From Nitrospirota bacterium (lineage in GTDB: Bacteria > Nitrospirota > Leptospirillia > Leptospirillales > Leptospirillaceae), in the NCBI GenBank assembly GCA_027366615.1, contig DAHXNG010000071.1:1-43033 (forward strand): a stretch of 43,033 nt of DNA. The letters run 5' to 3'. The notes under the pieces are model-generated. The model was not told where the DNA came from. It did no database searches and worked only from the letters and a program-made list of their open reading frames with translations. Position numbers and translations under genes: made by a program. Positions 1-9,206 of this stretch are shown in pieces (the stretch's first letter is position 1; each line of letters opens with the position of its first letter).

Positions 1-123
1 GGAACTGCCATTTTTTACTACATCGTTATCTGGTTCCAGAAGTGGCAGGAAGGCTCCTTCTATCCCGAAGGACATCCTCTCCGCAAATCGGCCCAGACCA
101 CGGAAAGGGGACGTAAAGAATGA
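1..123 (+). CDS. C-terminal fragment of a membrane protein (probable respiratory complex subunit), truncated by the window start
   Basis: Frame 1 reads GTAIFYYIVIWFQKWQEGSFYPEGHPLRKSAQTTERGRKE* and its TGA overlaps the next ATG (ATGA at 120-123). The respiratory role is inferred from the neighbouring cytochrome. Confidence 0.6.
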   Translation, partial: GTAIFYYIVIWFQKWQEGSFYPEGHPLRKSAQTTERGRKE

Positions 124-1079
124 AAATGCGTATTTACGGTCTTTTCTTCCTCTCGACGATCCTTCTCGGGGCTGTCTTTTTTTACGAGCTCTACAAGGAC
201 ACACACCCGGAATGGATGACATACCAGCGCGCCTATTACCAGCTTCTGGCCAAAATCACGAAAAAGCCCGATCTGGCCACTTCCACGTTGACCGTGGTGC
301 AGATCTGGAATCCGATCATGAACAAGCCGGACCGTTGCATGACCTGTCATATGGGGATTGCCATACCCGCATTCAAGACGGCACCCGAACCCTTTACGAC
401 CCATCCGGATCTTTCCGGCTATATCGGAAAGCATCCTTTTGAGAAGTTCGGTTGCACCATCTGTCATGATGGGCAGGGAGTCTCCACGACGGTTTCCGAC
501 GCGCATGGCTTTAATACATCGCTCAATTATCAGCCCAAGCGGGGAGCCTTTTCCGAGGCCTCATGCCTTAAGTGCCATACGGATCTCTTTAAGCCGGGGA
601 TCAATCCACCGATGACGCCCTTCCTGAATCTTGCGAAAAAGACGATTATTCAGAAGGGATGTGGATCCTGTCATACGATGACCCAGTTCAATCTTCACGG
701 AGTTCTCGCGCCTGATCTTTCGGGCTTCGGAAGCCGGACGGAGCTTGGATTCTATAATGTTCACGACTTTAACCATGTTGGCGGTCTCCATTCGATGCGC
801 GAGTGGGAGTGGGAACATTTCAAGAACCCCCGCAAGATTTCGCCGGGAATCCCTGCATTCAAGGTTCCCCCGACGATCATGCCGAACTTTCACCTGACAG
901 ACCTGCAGACGACGGCCCTGACCACCTGGGTTCTCGGTCTTGATGATCCGTCGGTGATCACCATTCCTCAGAAGTTCCTTCCGATCGACCGGGACAATGG
1001 ACGTCCGATTCCGATTCCGATCACGAACTATAAGGGAGTCTTCATCCCCGGAGAAGAAAAGGTCGCCCAGACGAATTAG
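120..1079 (+). CDS. Multiheme (four CxxCH) cytochrome c, membrane-anchored or exported
   Basis: N-terminal hydrophobic segment (MRIYGLFFLSTILLGAVFF) and four heme motifs: CMTCH, CTICH, CLKCH, CGSCH. Confidence 0.9.
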   Translation: MKMRIYGLFFLSTILLGAVFFYELYKDTHPEWMTYQRAYYQLLAKITKKPDLATSTLTVVQIWNPIMNKPDRCMTCHMGIAIPAFKTAPEPFTTHPDLSGYIGKHPFEKFGCTICHDGQGVSTTVSDAHGFNTSLNYQPKRGAFSEASCLKCHTDLFKPGINPPMTPFLNLAKKTIIQKGCGSCHTMTQFNLHGVLAPDLSGFGSRTELGFYNVHDFNHVGGLHSMREWEWEHFKNPRKISPGIPAFKVPPTIMPNFHLTDLQTTALTTWVLGLDDPSVITIPQKFLPIDRDNGRPIPIPITNYKGVFIPGEEKVAQTN

Positions 1080-1101
1080 TCTGAGACCAGATTTTAATAA
1101 G

Positions 1102-1131
1102 ACGGCAGGAGAAATCCTGCCGTTTTTTTTT
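1102..1131 (+). terminator. Rho-independent terminator after the cytochrome c gene
   Basis: Perfect stem GGCAGGA-GAAA-TCCTGCC followed by a run of T (tttttttttt). Confidence 0.92.
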
Positions 1132-1233
1132 GTCCCGCGAAACCCTCCCCGAGAAAGATCCCTCGAACCTGAGGCTCGATCCGGGTAGAATAGAAAGATG
1201 AAAAGAGTCTCTGACAATAGGAATTGGGGAAAC

Positions 1234-2199
1234 ATGATGATTGAAGCCCGACATCTTTCTAAAGTCTATAAAGCCCGGAAGGGAGACCGGACGGCAGTTG
1301 ACGACATCTCCTTTTCGGTCGGGGAGGGAGAGTTTTTTTCTTTTCTAGGCCCTAACGGCGCGGGAAAGACGACGACAATTCAAATGATGGTGGCCCTGTT
1401 AAAGCCGACAAAGGGTACGATTACCATCGATTCGCTCGATGTCGTGGCCTCCCCTCATGAGGTCCGTCAGCGTATCGGAATTATTTTCCAAGACCCCAGC
1501 CTCGATGATCGCCTGACCGCCTGGGAGAATCTTGAATTCCACGGAAGGCTTTATGGAATCGATGCCGAGTCACGTCGGACAAGAGGTAATTTTCTCCTGG
1601 AGGTGTTGGGGCTGGCAGATCGAAAGGATGATCTGGTTCGAACCTTCTCGGGAGGGATGAAGAGACGGCTTGAAATTGCCCGGGGACTATTGCATGCACC
1701 GCGTCTTCTTATCCTTGACGAGCCCACATTGGGACTTGACCCCCACTCCCGTCGCTCGGTATGGGAGCATATTCATCGCGTCAGAAAGGAGGTCGGAATG
1801 ACCGTCTTTCTCACGACGCACTATCTCGAAGAGGCCGACAGCTCGGACAGGGTCGCTATCATCAATGGTGGCAAAATCGTGGCTGAGGGTACGCCCGATC
1901 GACTCAAGAAGGATCTCTCCTCCGAGATGCTGACCCTTGAAACCAATACTCCCGAAAAAGTGGTCACGTACCTCCTTGAGAGCTATCCGAAGCTATCCGG
2001 GATGATAAGAAAAGAGGAGGAGATTGTGTCATTTCCGATGCCCTCCGGAGAGGCTCTCTCACCATGGGATCTTCTCAGGGCATTGCCGTTTCCTATTCGT
2101 GAGGCCTCAGTGCGTCGCCCCAACCTCGATGATGTTTTTATTCATTATACGGGAAGTGAGCTTAAGGGGCAGACGTCAGAAAAGGGAGTCAGACCATGA
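1234..2199 (+). CDS. ABC transporter ATP-binding protein (ABC-2/DrrA-like)
   Basis: Walker A GPNGAGKTTT, signature SGGMKRRLEIARGL, Walker B LLILDEPTLGLDP. The start is placed at ATG 1234 (MIEARHLSKVYKA) rather than 1198. Confidence 0.93.
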   Translation: MMIEARHLSKVYKARKGDRTAVDDISFSVGEGEFFSFLGPNGAGKTTTIQMMVALLKPTKGTITIDSLDVVASPHEVRQRIGIIFQDPSLDDRLTAWENLEFHGRLYGIDAESRRTRGNFLLEVLGLADRKDDLVRTFSGGMKRRLEIARGLLHAPRLLILDEPTLGLDPHSRRSVWEHIHRVRKEVGMTVFLTTHYLEEADSSDRVAIINGGKIVAEGTPDRLKKDLSSEMLTLETNTPEKVVTYLLESYPKLSGMIRKEEEIVSFPMPSGEALSPWDLLRALPFPIREASVRRPNLDDVFIHYTGSELKGQTSEKGVRP

Positions 2200-3032
2200 C
2201 AGAGGAGAAAGCATTATCCTGGTCGGTCCTCGTGGGGAAAAGCCGTCCCCTTGCTCCCCCTCTTACGCGCGATTTGATGGGGATCTATACCCTCTGGCAG
2301 AGAGATGTCATCCGGTTGTGGCGAGACAGGATCCGTCTCGTGGGCTCCTTCATCCAGCCGCTTTTGTTTCTCTTTATCCTCGGGGGGGGGCTGTCGCCCC
2401 GAATGGGAGCGATGGGGGTGACGGGATCGGGGGGAACTCTTGGCTATCAGGGGTTTCTTTTCCCGGGGATCGTTGCCATGAGCGTCCTCTTTACCGCCTC
2501 CTTTGCCGGGGTGGCAATCGTCTGGGATCGGGAGGTCGGGTTTTTGAAGGAGGTCCTGGTCGCACCCCTGTCCCGGACGGCGGTCGTCATCGGGAAAATC
2601 CTCGGAGGGGCGACAAACTCTGTCGTTCAGGGGAGCCTTATTCTGCTGCTCTTTCCCCTCTTTCACCTGCACCCGTCACCGGGGAGAATTCTCCTCGCCT
2701 TTCTTGTCATGATCCTGATCGGACTGACCCAGACCTCGGTCGGAATTCTCCTCGGTGTCAGGATGACCTCCAGCCAGGGTTTCATGGTGTTGATGAACTT
2801 TGTCATTCTCCCTCTTTTTTTCCTGTCGGGGGCGCTCTATCCTCTGGACAGGCTCCCCCCGTGGCTAGCCATGGCTTCCCGGGCCGATCCGTTGACCTAT
2901 GGGGTCGACCTTTTACGCAGGGCGTTGACAGGAGTTCATTTTCATTCGATGCTGACCGATCTTGTCAGCCTCGGACTATTCATGGGAACGATGGCGACAC
3001 TCTCCGTCGTCCTCTTTAACAAAACGGACTAG
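2196..3032 (+). CDS. ABC-2 type transporter permease
   Basis: Multiple TM segments; ABC-2 pattern (PLLFLFILGGGLS, ILPLFFLSGALYPLDRLP, DPLTYGVDLLRRAL); 4-bp overlap with the ATPase gene. Confidence 0.92.
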   Translation: MTEEKALSWSVLVGKSRPLAPPLTRDLMGIYTLWQRDVIRLWRDRIRLVGSFIQPLLFLFILGGGLSPRMGAMGVTGSGGTLGYQGFLFPGIVAMSVLFTASFAGVAIVWDREVGFLKEVLVAPLSRTAVVIGKILGGATNSVVQGSLILLLFPLFHLHPSPGRILLAFLVMILIGLTQTSVGILLGVRMTSSQGFMVLMNFVILPLFFLSGALYPLDRLPPWLAMASRADPLTYGVDLLRRALTGVHFHSMLTDLVSLGLFMGTMATLSVVLFNKTD

Positions 3033-3055
3033 CTAAAGACTAAAAGGAGGGGACT

Positions 3056-3547
3056 ATGGCGTCTGACGCCTCATTTGACGTTGTCTCGAAGGTGGACTTG
3101 CAGGAGGCAAAGAATGCCGTCGACCAGGCCTTAAAAGAGATCGGGACCCGATTCGACCTCAAGGACAGCGCTGCCAGGATCGAATGGGAGAAGGAGGAGC
3201 TGGTCCTCTCGGCGAAAGACTCCCACAAGCTTGTGGCGGTCATCGATGTTCTCGAGTCCAAGCTTGTGCGCCGGGGAATCCCCCTTAAAAATCTCGACAA
3301 GAAAAAAGTCGAGGAGGCGCTGGGCGGGACGGTTCGGCAACGGATTGCCATCAAGCAGGGGCTCTCCACTGAGGTTGCCAAGGAGGTTGTCAAGGAGATC
3401 AAGGGGACAAAGCTCAAGGTCCAGGCGCAGATCCAGGGAGACAGCGTTCGCGTAAGCGGGAAGTCCCGTGACGATCTCCAGGGAGTGATCGCCCATCTTA
3501 AAGGGGCCGACTTTGGGATCGATCTCCAGTTTAATAACTACCGGTGA
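3056..3547 (+). CDS. yajQ: YajQ family (UPF0234) nucleotide-binding protein
   Basis: Typical MASDASFDVVSKVDLQEAKNAVDQALKEI...FDLKDS...LQFNNYR pattern; AGGAGG RBS at about 3043. Confidence 0.95.
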   Translation: MASDASFDVVSKVDLQEAKNAVDQALKEIGTRFDLKDSAARIEWEKEELVLSAKDSHKLVAVIDVLESKLVRRGIPLKNLDKKKVEEALGGTVRQRIAIKQGLSTEVAKEVVKEIKGTKLKVQAQIQGDSVRVSGKSRDDLQGVIAHLKGADFGIDLQFNNYR

Positions 3548-3602
3548 AAAGGTGGCAGGCGTTAAAGCATTGACAGAATCTAAAACAAGGTCAGGAGACA
3601 AG

Positions 3603-4607
3603 ATGTCACTCTCAGGACAGAACGCCGCAAGAAAAGGCGCCGGGGTTTTCTTTGCAGCGGTTTTTCTCTTTTTAGGCGGATGTATTACGGTAAACCTCTT
3701 TCCCGAGGACCGGGGACTTGTAGAGAAGGACCTCCGGCCGCCGGGGGGGGCAACGGAGAAGGTTGTCTTTCTCCATGTGAGGGGCTTTATCGGAGATCAG
3801 GAGAAAAAAAAGGGAACGCCCATGCTCGGGGGAAGGATCAATCAGGTCAGCGAGCTCGAGCGGGAGTTCGACAAGGCGTCACGCGACACTCATGTACGCG
3901 CGGTGGTGCTTGAGATCGATAGCCCTGGGGGAACGGTGACCGCCTCCGACAGGCTCTATCACAGGATCATGCTCTTTCGGGAGAGAACCCGGATCCCCGT
4001 TGTGGCCTTTTTCGGAGATCTCGGAGCCTCGGGGGCCTACTACGCAGCGATGGCGGCCGATGAGGTCTGGTCGCGACCGACGAGCGTGGTGGGAAGCATT
4101 GGTGTGCTGATCGCTAACATCGGGGTCGAGGGGCTCATGAAGAAGGTCGGAATTACCGACAGAACGGTGGCCTCGGGGGCGGAGAAGGAGATGGGGTCAC
4201 CTCTTCGAAAGATGACCCCCGAGGACAGGGCAATCTTTGAAGGGCTGGTAAAGGACTTTTACGGGAACTTCCTTCGGGTCGTAGAAAAGGGGCGAAGGCT
4301 CTCTCCTGAGAAGCTCCTCCCCCTGGCGGACGGCCGCGTCTATACCGCCTCTCAGGCGCTCTCTCTGGGTCTTGTGGACCGGGTGGGGTATCGATCGGAT
4401 CTTACGAATCACCTTGAAAAAATAACAAAAACCGCAAGCCTTCGGCTGGTCACCTACGAAGAGAGCGGCGGCGGATCGCCTCCTCTTTTTGGAATGGATG
4501 CAGGCGGGTTCTCGTCGGTTTCTGCGGCCGCTCTTATGGGGCTCATTCGCTCTATGGGACCCGAACCCCTCTATTTCTGGGCGCCGGGTGGACTGACCAT
4601 GAAGTAG
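3603..4607 (+). CDS. sppA: Signal peptide peptidase SppA (S49 family), lipoprotein-type signal
   Basis: EIDSPGGTVTASDRLYHRI and GASGAYYAAMAADEVWSRPTSVVGSIGVL motifs; lipobox-like LGGC at the N-terminus; start at ATG 3603. Confidence 0.9.
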   Translation: MSLSGQNAARKGAGVFFAAVFLFLGGCITVNLFPEDRGLVEKDLRPPGGATEKVVFLHVRGFIGDQEKKKGTPMLGGRINQVSELEREFDKASRDTHVRAVVLEIDSPGGTVTASDRLYHRIMLFRERTRIPVVAFFGDLGASGAYYAAMAADEVWSRPTSVVGSIGVLIANIGVEGLMKKVGITDRTVASGAEKEMGSPLRKMTPEDRAIFEGLVKDFYGNFLRVVEKGRRLSPEKLLPLADGRVYTASQALSLGLVDRVGYRSDLTNHLEKITKTASLRLVTYEESGGGSPPLFGMDAGGFSSVSAAALMGLIRSMGPEPLYFWAPGGLTMK

Positions 4608-4927
4608 GGAGCCTCCCTCAGAAGATGATGGGCGGGAGCAGGAAAACGGCTGCAGAAGTCTCGCCTGTGGGAATTGTGGATAAAATCCCTGAGGGCTCTC
4701 CTTCCGGGCTCTTGGGCCAGACTGCCCGATCTGCAGGCCTTCCCGAGGGTCTGCCAGGAGGTGGTCCGATAGAGCCGAAGGGCCTCCTTTACGTGATTCT
4801 GCGCCCACCAGACGACGGGATACTCAAGTCCGGGGGGCGGAAGCCCGGAGGAGTGAGCGGGAGAAGGGGAAAGAACAAAGAGACTTGCAAAGGCAAAAAG
4901 GAGAAGGGCCATCCGGCGAAATGTCAT
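4571..4927 (-). CDS. Small exported protein of unknown function
   Basis: Signal-peptide-like start MTFRRMALLLFAFASLFVLSPSPAHSSG. The ATG (4927) overlaps the stop of the upstream glycerate kinase gene (4924) as ATGA. The annotated ORF start at 5368 is too long. Confidence 0.55.
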   Translation of the reverse strand: MTFRRMALLLFAFASLFVLSPSPAHSSGLPPPGLEYPVVWWAQNHVKEALRLYRTTSWQTLGKACRSGSLAQEPGRRALRDFIHNSHRRDFCSRFPAPAHHLLREAPYFMVSPPGAQK

Positions 4928-6234
4928 GAAGTCCTCCGTGGGGTGGGCGAGGGAAGAACGACGACCATGAGAAGATCGTTGAGGTTGGTTCCTGAGGGGC
5001 CGGTCTTGATCCCTAATCCGTGGCGCTCGAGAAATCCCCCCGAATCGTGGCGGGAGAGGGCCTCCTGCCCTTCGTGAAAGAGGCGTTTTGTGTGGAAAAT
5101 ATCGGAGGGGAGGAGGGCTCCTGCGAGGCCGGAGTTCCCGTCGGCGCCGTCCGACGCAAGCGAAAGGATGAGTGCGGAGGTTTTTTGAAGCGAGAGGGCC
5201 AGGGAGAGAGCCAGCTCCAAGGTCCGCCCTCCCTTCCCGGGATCTGTCCGGGAGAGCGTGACGGTAGTCTCGCCCGAGGCCGCCCAGAGGCCGCCTTTTA
5301 AATGAGTGGCCGTCTGCCATCTGATCTGGGAGGCGAGGACCCGTCCAACCTCCCGGGCTTCCCCGCAAAGCTCCTCGGAAAGAATATGGAGCGGAAGCTC
5401 GGAAAGCGGGGGAATCGGCAGAAAAACCCTCTTCATGGTAGCGATAAGTGTTTTTGAGGAGGCCAGGACCCCACCAAAGAGGGCATGGGAGGGGAGCGCC
5501 GGAGGGGGGCCGGGAGGCAGGGAGAGAAGGAGCCTGCGGACCGGGTCAGGGATCCCGTCCTTGACCCAGAATTCAAGCTCGGAGAGCATCCCCGGTCCGT
5601 CTCTCGGGATGGAAAACATGGGAGATGAGCCGACGAGAGGAGCCCCGTCTCCGGGAATGTCGGAGAGAATATAGGTCAGCGAGGGGCGCGAGGCGATCAT
5701 CCGGGCCAATCCTCCCCCTTTGAATGCCGAGAGATGGATGCGCAGGGCATTGATCGTCTCGATCGGGGCCCCGCTCTCCATGAGACGCTTCGAGATCAGA
5801 ACCTTGTCCTCAAGCTCCACCGGGGGAACCGGGTGGACGACAAGGCTTGAGCTTCCTCCCGAAAGGGCGACGACAAGCGGCATGCCGTCCGGGAGGTTTT
5901 CTGTAAAGTCGCGAATGCGTAAAAATGCCTCGAGGCTCCGTCTGTCGGGAAGGGGATGGGACCCCGAAAAGAGAGGGAATGAGGGGGGAGGCGGGGGATA
6001 TCCCTCGGGAAGAATCGAAAGGGTTGCGGCGGGATCGATGCCGAACGCTTCGGCAAAGGAGGCCGTCATGGCCCCTGCCGCCTTGCCCAGGGAGAGAAGG
6101 GCCTTGGGGCCGGTCGGAAGCGGGGGCGCAGGGTTTTTCTCAAGATGGTGTCTTATGAGGGGGCCGGGGGCAATCTCCGCCATGTAGTCCGGAATCGCCG
6201 CAAGAAGTCTCGCCCGGAGATCTTCACTCTCCAT
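4924..6234 (-). CDS. Glycerate 2-kinase (MOFRL family)
   Basis: LLSLGKAAGAM, LVVALSGGSSSLVVHPVPPV, NALRIHLSAFKGGGLA, ILSDIPGDGAPLVGSSPM, and C-terminal LILSLASDGADGNSGLAGAL. Confidence 0.9.
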   Translation of the reverse strand: MESEDLRARLLAAIPDYMAEIAPGPLIRHHLEKNPAPPLPTGPKALLSLGKAAGAMTASFAEAFGIDPAATLSILPEGYPPPPPSFPLFSGSHPLPDRRSLEAFLRIRDFTENLPDGMPLVVALSGGSSSLVVHPVPPVELEDKVLISKRLMESGAPIETINALRIHLSAFKGGGLARMIASRPSLTYILSDIPGDGAPLVGSSPMFSIPRDGPGMLSELEFWVKDGIPDPVRRLLLSLPPGPPPALPSHALFGGVLASSKTLIATMKRVFLPIPPLSELPLHILSEELCGEAREVGRVLASQIRWQTATHLKGGLWAASGETTVTLSRTDPGKGGRTLELALSLALSLQKTSALILSLASDGADGNSGLAGALLPSDIFHTKRLFHEGQEALSRHDSGGFLERHGLGIKTGPSGTNLNDLLMVVVLPSPTPRRTS

Positions 6235-6505
6235 CGGGGGGGCCCGTTATTCGGGATTCGTGAGGGGGGGCAGGAGAAGACAGGTATCTGTCCCGGCACT
6301 CCCGGCTGCAGAAATAGACGGACCCGCCGGCTGGATCCCGGGCAGAAAGAGCCTCGGTCTTGTCGATATAGAGGCCGCAGACCGGGTCGACCACGAGGGG
6401 GCGGGGAGATTCGGGGGCGGATTTTTTGGGGCCCCCGAGGAAGGTGCGTGCCGCACGCCCGACCAGGACAAGAAGAAAGGCGATGACGAAGAGGCGGATC
6501 AGCAT
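6224..6505 (-). CDS. Small membrane-anchored protein with a YHS/TRASH-like metal-binding motif
   Basis: MLIRLFVIAFLLVLVGRAART TM segment, then DPVCGLYIDKTEALSARDPAGGSVYFCSRECRDRYL; overlaps the start of the glycerate kinase gene. Confidence 0.7.
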   Translation of the reverse strand: MLIRLFVIAFLLVLVGRAARTFLGGPKKSAPESPRPLVVDPVCGLYIDKTEALSARDPAGGSVYFCSRECRDRYLSSPAPPHESRITGPPDGE

Positions 6506-6535
6506 ATGTCGCCTGCCAGAGATAAGGATTGAGGG

Positions 6536-7690
6536 ATGGTAACCTTTTGCGAGTTCATGAGACAGGCGGCGGGATCTGACCGGGAAGGCTACTATACACG
6601 CCATGCGGGAATCGGCCATGAAGGGGGGGACTTCTACACGGCCCCCGAGACGAGTCCCGCGTTCGCGACCCTTCTGGCACTTCAGATCGGAGAGATCGAC
6701 CGCGCCTTGGGATCCCCCGACCCATTTTATCTGATCGAGGCGGGTCCCGGCAACGGAACATTGATGGACGACCTTCTCTCCATCTTCCGGAAGGCCGACC
6801 CGGCATTTTATGCCCGGGTCTCGCCGATCCTTTTCGAGCTGCCCGGGGTTTTGGAAAAACGTCAGCGAGAGAGGCTCTCCCGATGGGATCTCCCGCATCC
6901 CCCCCGCTGGATAGCTCCTCCGAACCCCTCGAACAACAACCTGACAAAGACAGAAGCTCTTCCCCTCCCGGGCAGTGGTGTCGTCCTGGGAAACGAGTTC
7001 CTCGACGCCCTTCCGGTTCACCGGCTCCGGGTCAATCGGGGGGGATGGGAGGAGTGCTACGTAGTGAAGGGCGATTCGGGGGATCTCTCCTATGTGTGGG
7101 GGGAGCTTTCGGATCCGGCTCTTCAGGTGGCCCTTTCGGAGGGCTTTGGCTCCGATCTTTCCCGACGGGAGGGACAGGAGACCGAGATCTGTCTGGAGAT
7201 TCCGGGGGTGCTGGGTTTTCTTGACGGCTTTCTCGAGAGGGGATTCATGCTCTGGATCGACTACGGGGACATCGGGGAGGAGCTCAGGTCGGAGAGGCGG
7301 CGGGAAGGTACCCTTCTCGCCTACAAAAAACACAAGGTCTCGGGAGAGCTTCTCGAATCTCCAGGAAAAACGGATCTCACAGCCTTTGTCGACTTTTCCC
7401 GGGTGGCGGGGACGCTCTCAACTCTTGGATTTCGTCTCGAGGGCTATACCGACCAGATGTCATGGCTCATGGGGCTGGGATTTGAGGAGTGGGTTAGTGC
7501 CAATGCCGACAGGCTCTCCCCAGAGGATCTAAAGAATGCGGGGATCCTTCTTCACCCTCTTAGGATGGGGCGCCTGTTCAAGGTCCTCCTCATGTCGAGG
7601 GGGCTCCAGGAGAGGCTTTCGTTTTCGGGATTCCGGTTCGGAGGGCTGCGGCTCCCCGTCGGTGAGGATCTCCCTTCTGGAGAGTGCTAG
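6536..7690 (+). CDS. SAM-dependent methyltransferase, NDUFAF7/COG1565 (DUF185) family
   Basis: YYTRHAGIGHEGGDFYTAPETSPAFATLLA, LIEAGPGNGTLMDDLL, GVVLGNEFLDALPVHRL. Confidence 0.9.
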   Translation: MVTFCEFMRQAAGSDREGYYTRHAGIGHEGGDFYTAPETSPAFATLLALQIGEIDRALGSPDPFYLIEAGPGNGTLMDDLLSIFRKADPAFYARVSPILFELPGVLEKRQRERLSRWDLPHPPRWIAPPNPSNNNLTKTEALPLPGSGVVLGNEFLDALPVHRLRVNRGGWEECYVVKGDSGDLSYVWGELSDPALQVALSEGFGSDLSRREGQETEICLEIPGVLGFLDGFLERGFMLWIDYGDIGEELRSERRREGTLLAYKKHKVSGELLESPGKTDLTAFVDFSRVAGTLSTLGFRLEGYTDQMSWLMGLGFEEWVSANADRLSPEDLKNAGILLHPLRMGRLFKVLLMSRGLQERLSFSGFRFGGLRLPVGEDLPSGEC

Positions 7691-8037
7691 CGCTGATTCT
7701 TGACGATATAGAGGGTGACCTCCCGGGCCTCGGTGTCGGAGAGAAAGCTTCGTCCGGTCTGTCTCATGTAGCGGTTCATCTTCAGGACGAGAATCCGCCA
7801 GTCCTCCGGCGTCCGGTGGGTCAGGGCCGGAAGGGCATGGCACTGTTCGCAATGGGAGCTGAAAAGGGCCGCTGGGGTTTCATTTGCCGGAGTCGGCGAA
7901 GCCGACCCTCCCTCGGAGGAGACCGGGGGGGTCCGGGAGTGGGGCCCGGGAATGAAAAGAAGAAGTCCGAAAAAAAATGCAGCCGCCCCGACCGTAATGG
8001 CCAGGGCTCTGCCGTTTGAGAGAGGACGATTTGTCAC
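7687..8037 (-). CDS. Membrane-anchored monoheme cytochrome c-like protein
   Basis: N-terminal TM (ALAITVGAAAFFFGLLLFI), CEQCH heme motif, downstream MNRYMRQTGR. Confidence 0.8.
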   Translation of the reverse strand: MTNRPLSNGRALAITVGAAAFFFGLLLFIPGPHSRTPPVSSEGGSASPTPANETPAALFSSHCEQCHALPALTHRTPEDWRILVLKMNRYMRQTGRSFLSDTEAREVTLYIVKNQR

Positions 8038-8696
8038 TGTGAAGCTCCTGTCTTGGCCTTGATTGACGGGATGAGGTCCTCCCGGAGACTCTTGGCAAAT
8101 AGCTCGCCCATCAGCGCCGAAAGTTTGTCGGGGTCGAAGGAGACGACCGGTTTGGGAGAGAGATGGCGGGCGATTTTTCGGGTGATTGTCCGGGTCGTCC
8201 GGCCCTCGTGGATGACGAGCGTCGCCTGGAATTCTATCCGGGCCGTTTGCTTCGCTTCGACAAGACTCTGGCGGACACTGTCCTCAAAGACCGTAACCTT
8301 GAGCGAAAGTGTCGGAGCGCCCTTGGGTGCCGGCGCGGGTGAGAGCACCGGATCGTATCCGGCTTTTTTGAGCTCATTGACGAGAATCGCGTCGAGGGCG
8401 GGGGCGACGGGGTCCCGGGGAACAAGCTGGGAATAGCTTCCGTCCTGATGGTAGAGCGTTCCCACATCGGTCATGCCGGAGGGAGTTTGTGTTGGCAGGA
8501 CCAAGAGGGGAGCGAGTCCTTGGGCGGTGACCGATCCGGCCCCTTCGGAGGTCGGAGCGGAGACGACCACCGGAGGCGCAGGTCCGTAAGATGCGCATCC
8601 CGAAAAGACAAGAAGCCCCACGATGGAGAGGACGGCCAGTGGTCCGGTCGGGAAAGGAAAGAATCTTCGAATGTGTCGTGATGTTGTCTGTCGCAT
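8034..8696 (-). CDS. Predicted lipoprotein of unknown function
   Basis: MRQTTSRHIRRFFPFPTGPLAVLSIVGLLVFSGCASYG with a lipobox-like FSGC; start placed at ATG 8696; ATGA overlap with the downstream cytochrome gene. Confidence 0.75.
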   Translation of the reverse strand: MRQTTSRHIRRFFPFPTGPLAVLSIVGLLVFSGCASYGPAPPVVVSAPTSEGAGSVTAQGLAPLLVLPTQTPSGMTDVGTLYHQDGSYSQLVPRDPVAPALDAILVNELKKAGYDPVLSPAPAPKGAPTLSLKVTVFEDSVRQSLVEAKQTARIEFQATLVIHEGRTTRTITRKIARHLSPKPVVSFDPDKLSALMGELFAKSLREDLIPSIKAKTGASQ

Positions 8697-8754
8697 CGTT
8701 CGTGTCTCCTTTCGAAAGACGTTTGAGGATGTTAAGTGACTCGAGCGGAGGATC

Positions 8755-9177
8755 CTAGGGGAGAACCTCCACTGTCTTGGTCTGGGCTTCGGATGAGCCC
8801 CCCGGAGGGTTTCTCCAGACGATGGAGATGGTGTGGTCTCCGGCGGGTTGAGCCGGAACGGTGATCCACGTGGAGGACTCCTCGGAAAGATCGGCCAGCG
8901 CGACCGGATGGCTGTCCACATCGACTTCGAGACGATAGAACTCCCTCGCCGGGGGGGGCTTGGGGAATTTTATCCGGATCTTGAGAGCCTCCCCCTGGTG
9001 GACACTCTTCGGGAAGGTGACGGCCAGGAGAGGAAGGTCCGTCCCTGGCCCCGCGGCCCAGACGATCGCAGGGACGAGAAAGACGAGTCCCAAGAGAGAG
9101 ACGCAGGCCGTCCACCAAGGTCTGACACCTCGCGGCGTTATCGATCCGGCTCCCGTATTCCGGAGTCTCCTATCCAT
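8755..9177 (-). CDS. Exported hypothetical protein
   Basis: Signal-like segment (WWTACVSLLGLVFLVPAIVWAAG) followed by a beta-rich sequence; no family recognised. Confidence 0.6.
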   Translation of the reverse strand: MDRRLRNTGAGSITPRGVRPWWTACVSLLGLVFLVPAIVWAAGPGTDLPLLAVTFPKSVHQGEALKIRIKFPKPPPAREFYRLEVDVDSHPVALADLSEESSTWITVPAQPAGDHTISIVWRNPPGGSSEAQTKTVEVLP

Positions 9178-9206
9178 ATCCGCTCCTCCTCTGGTACAAT
9201 GGCGGA

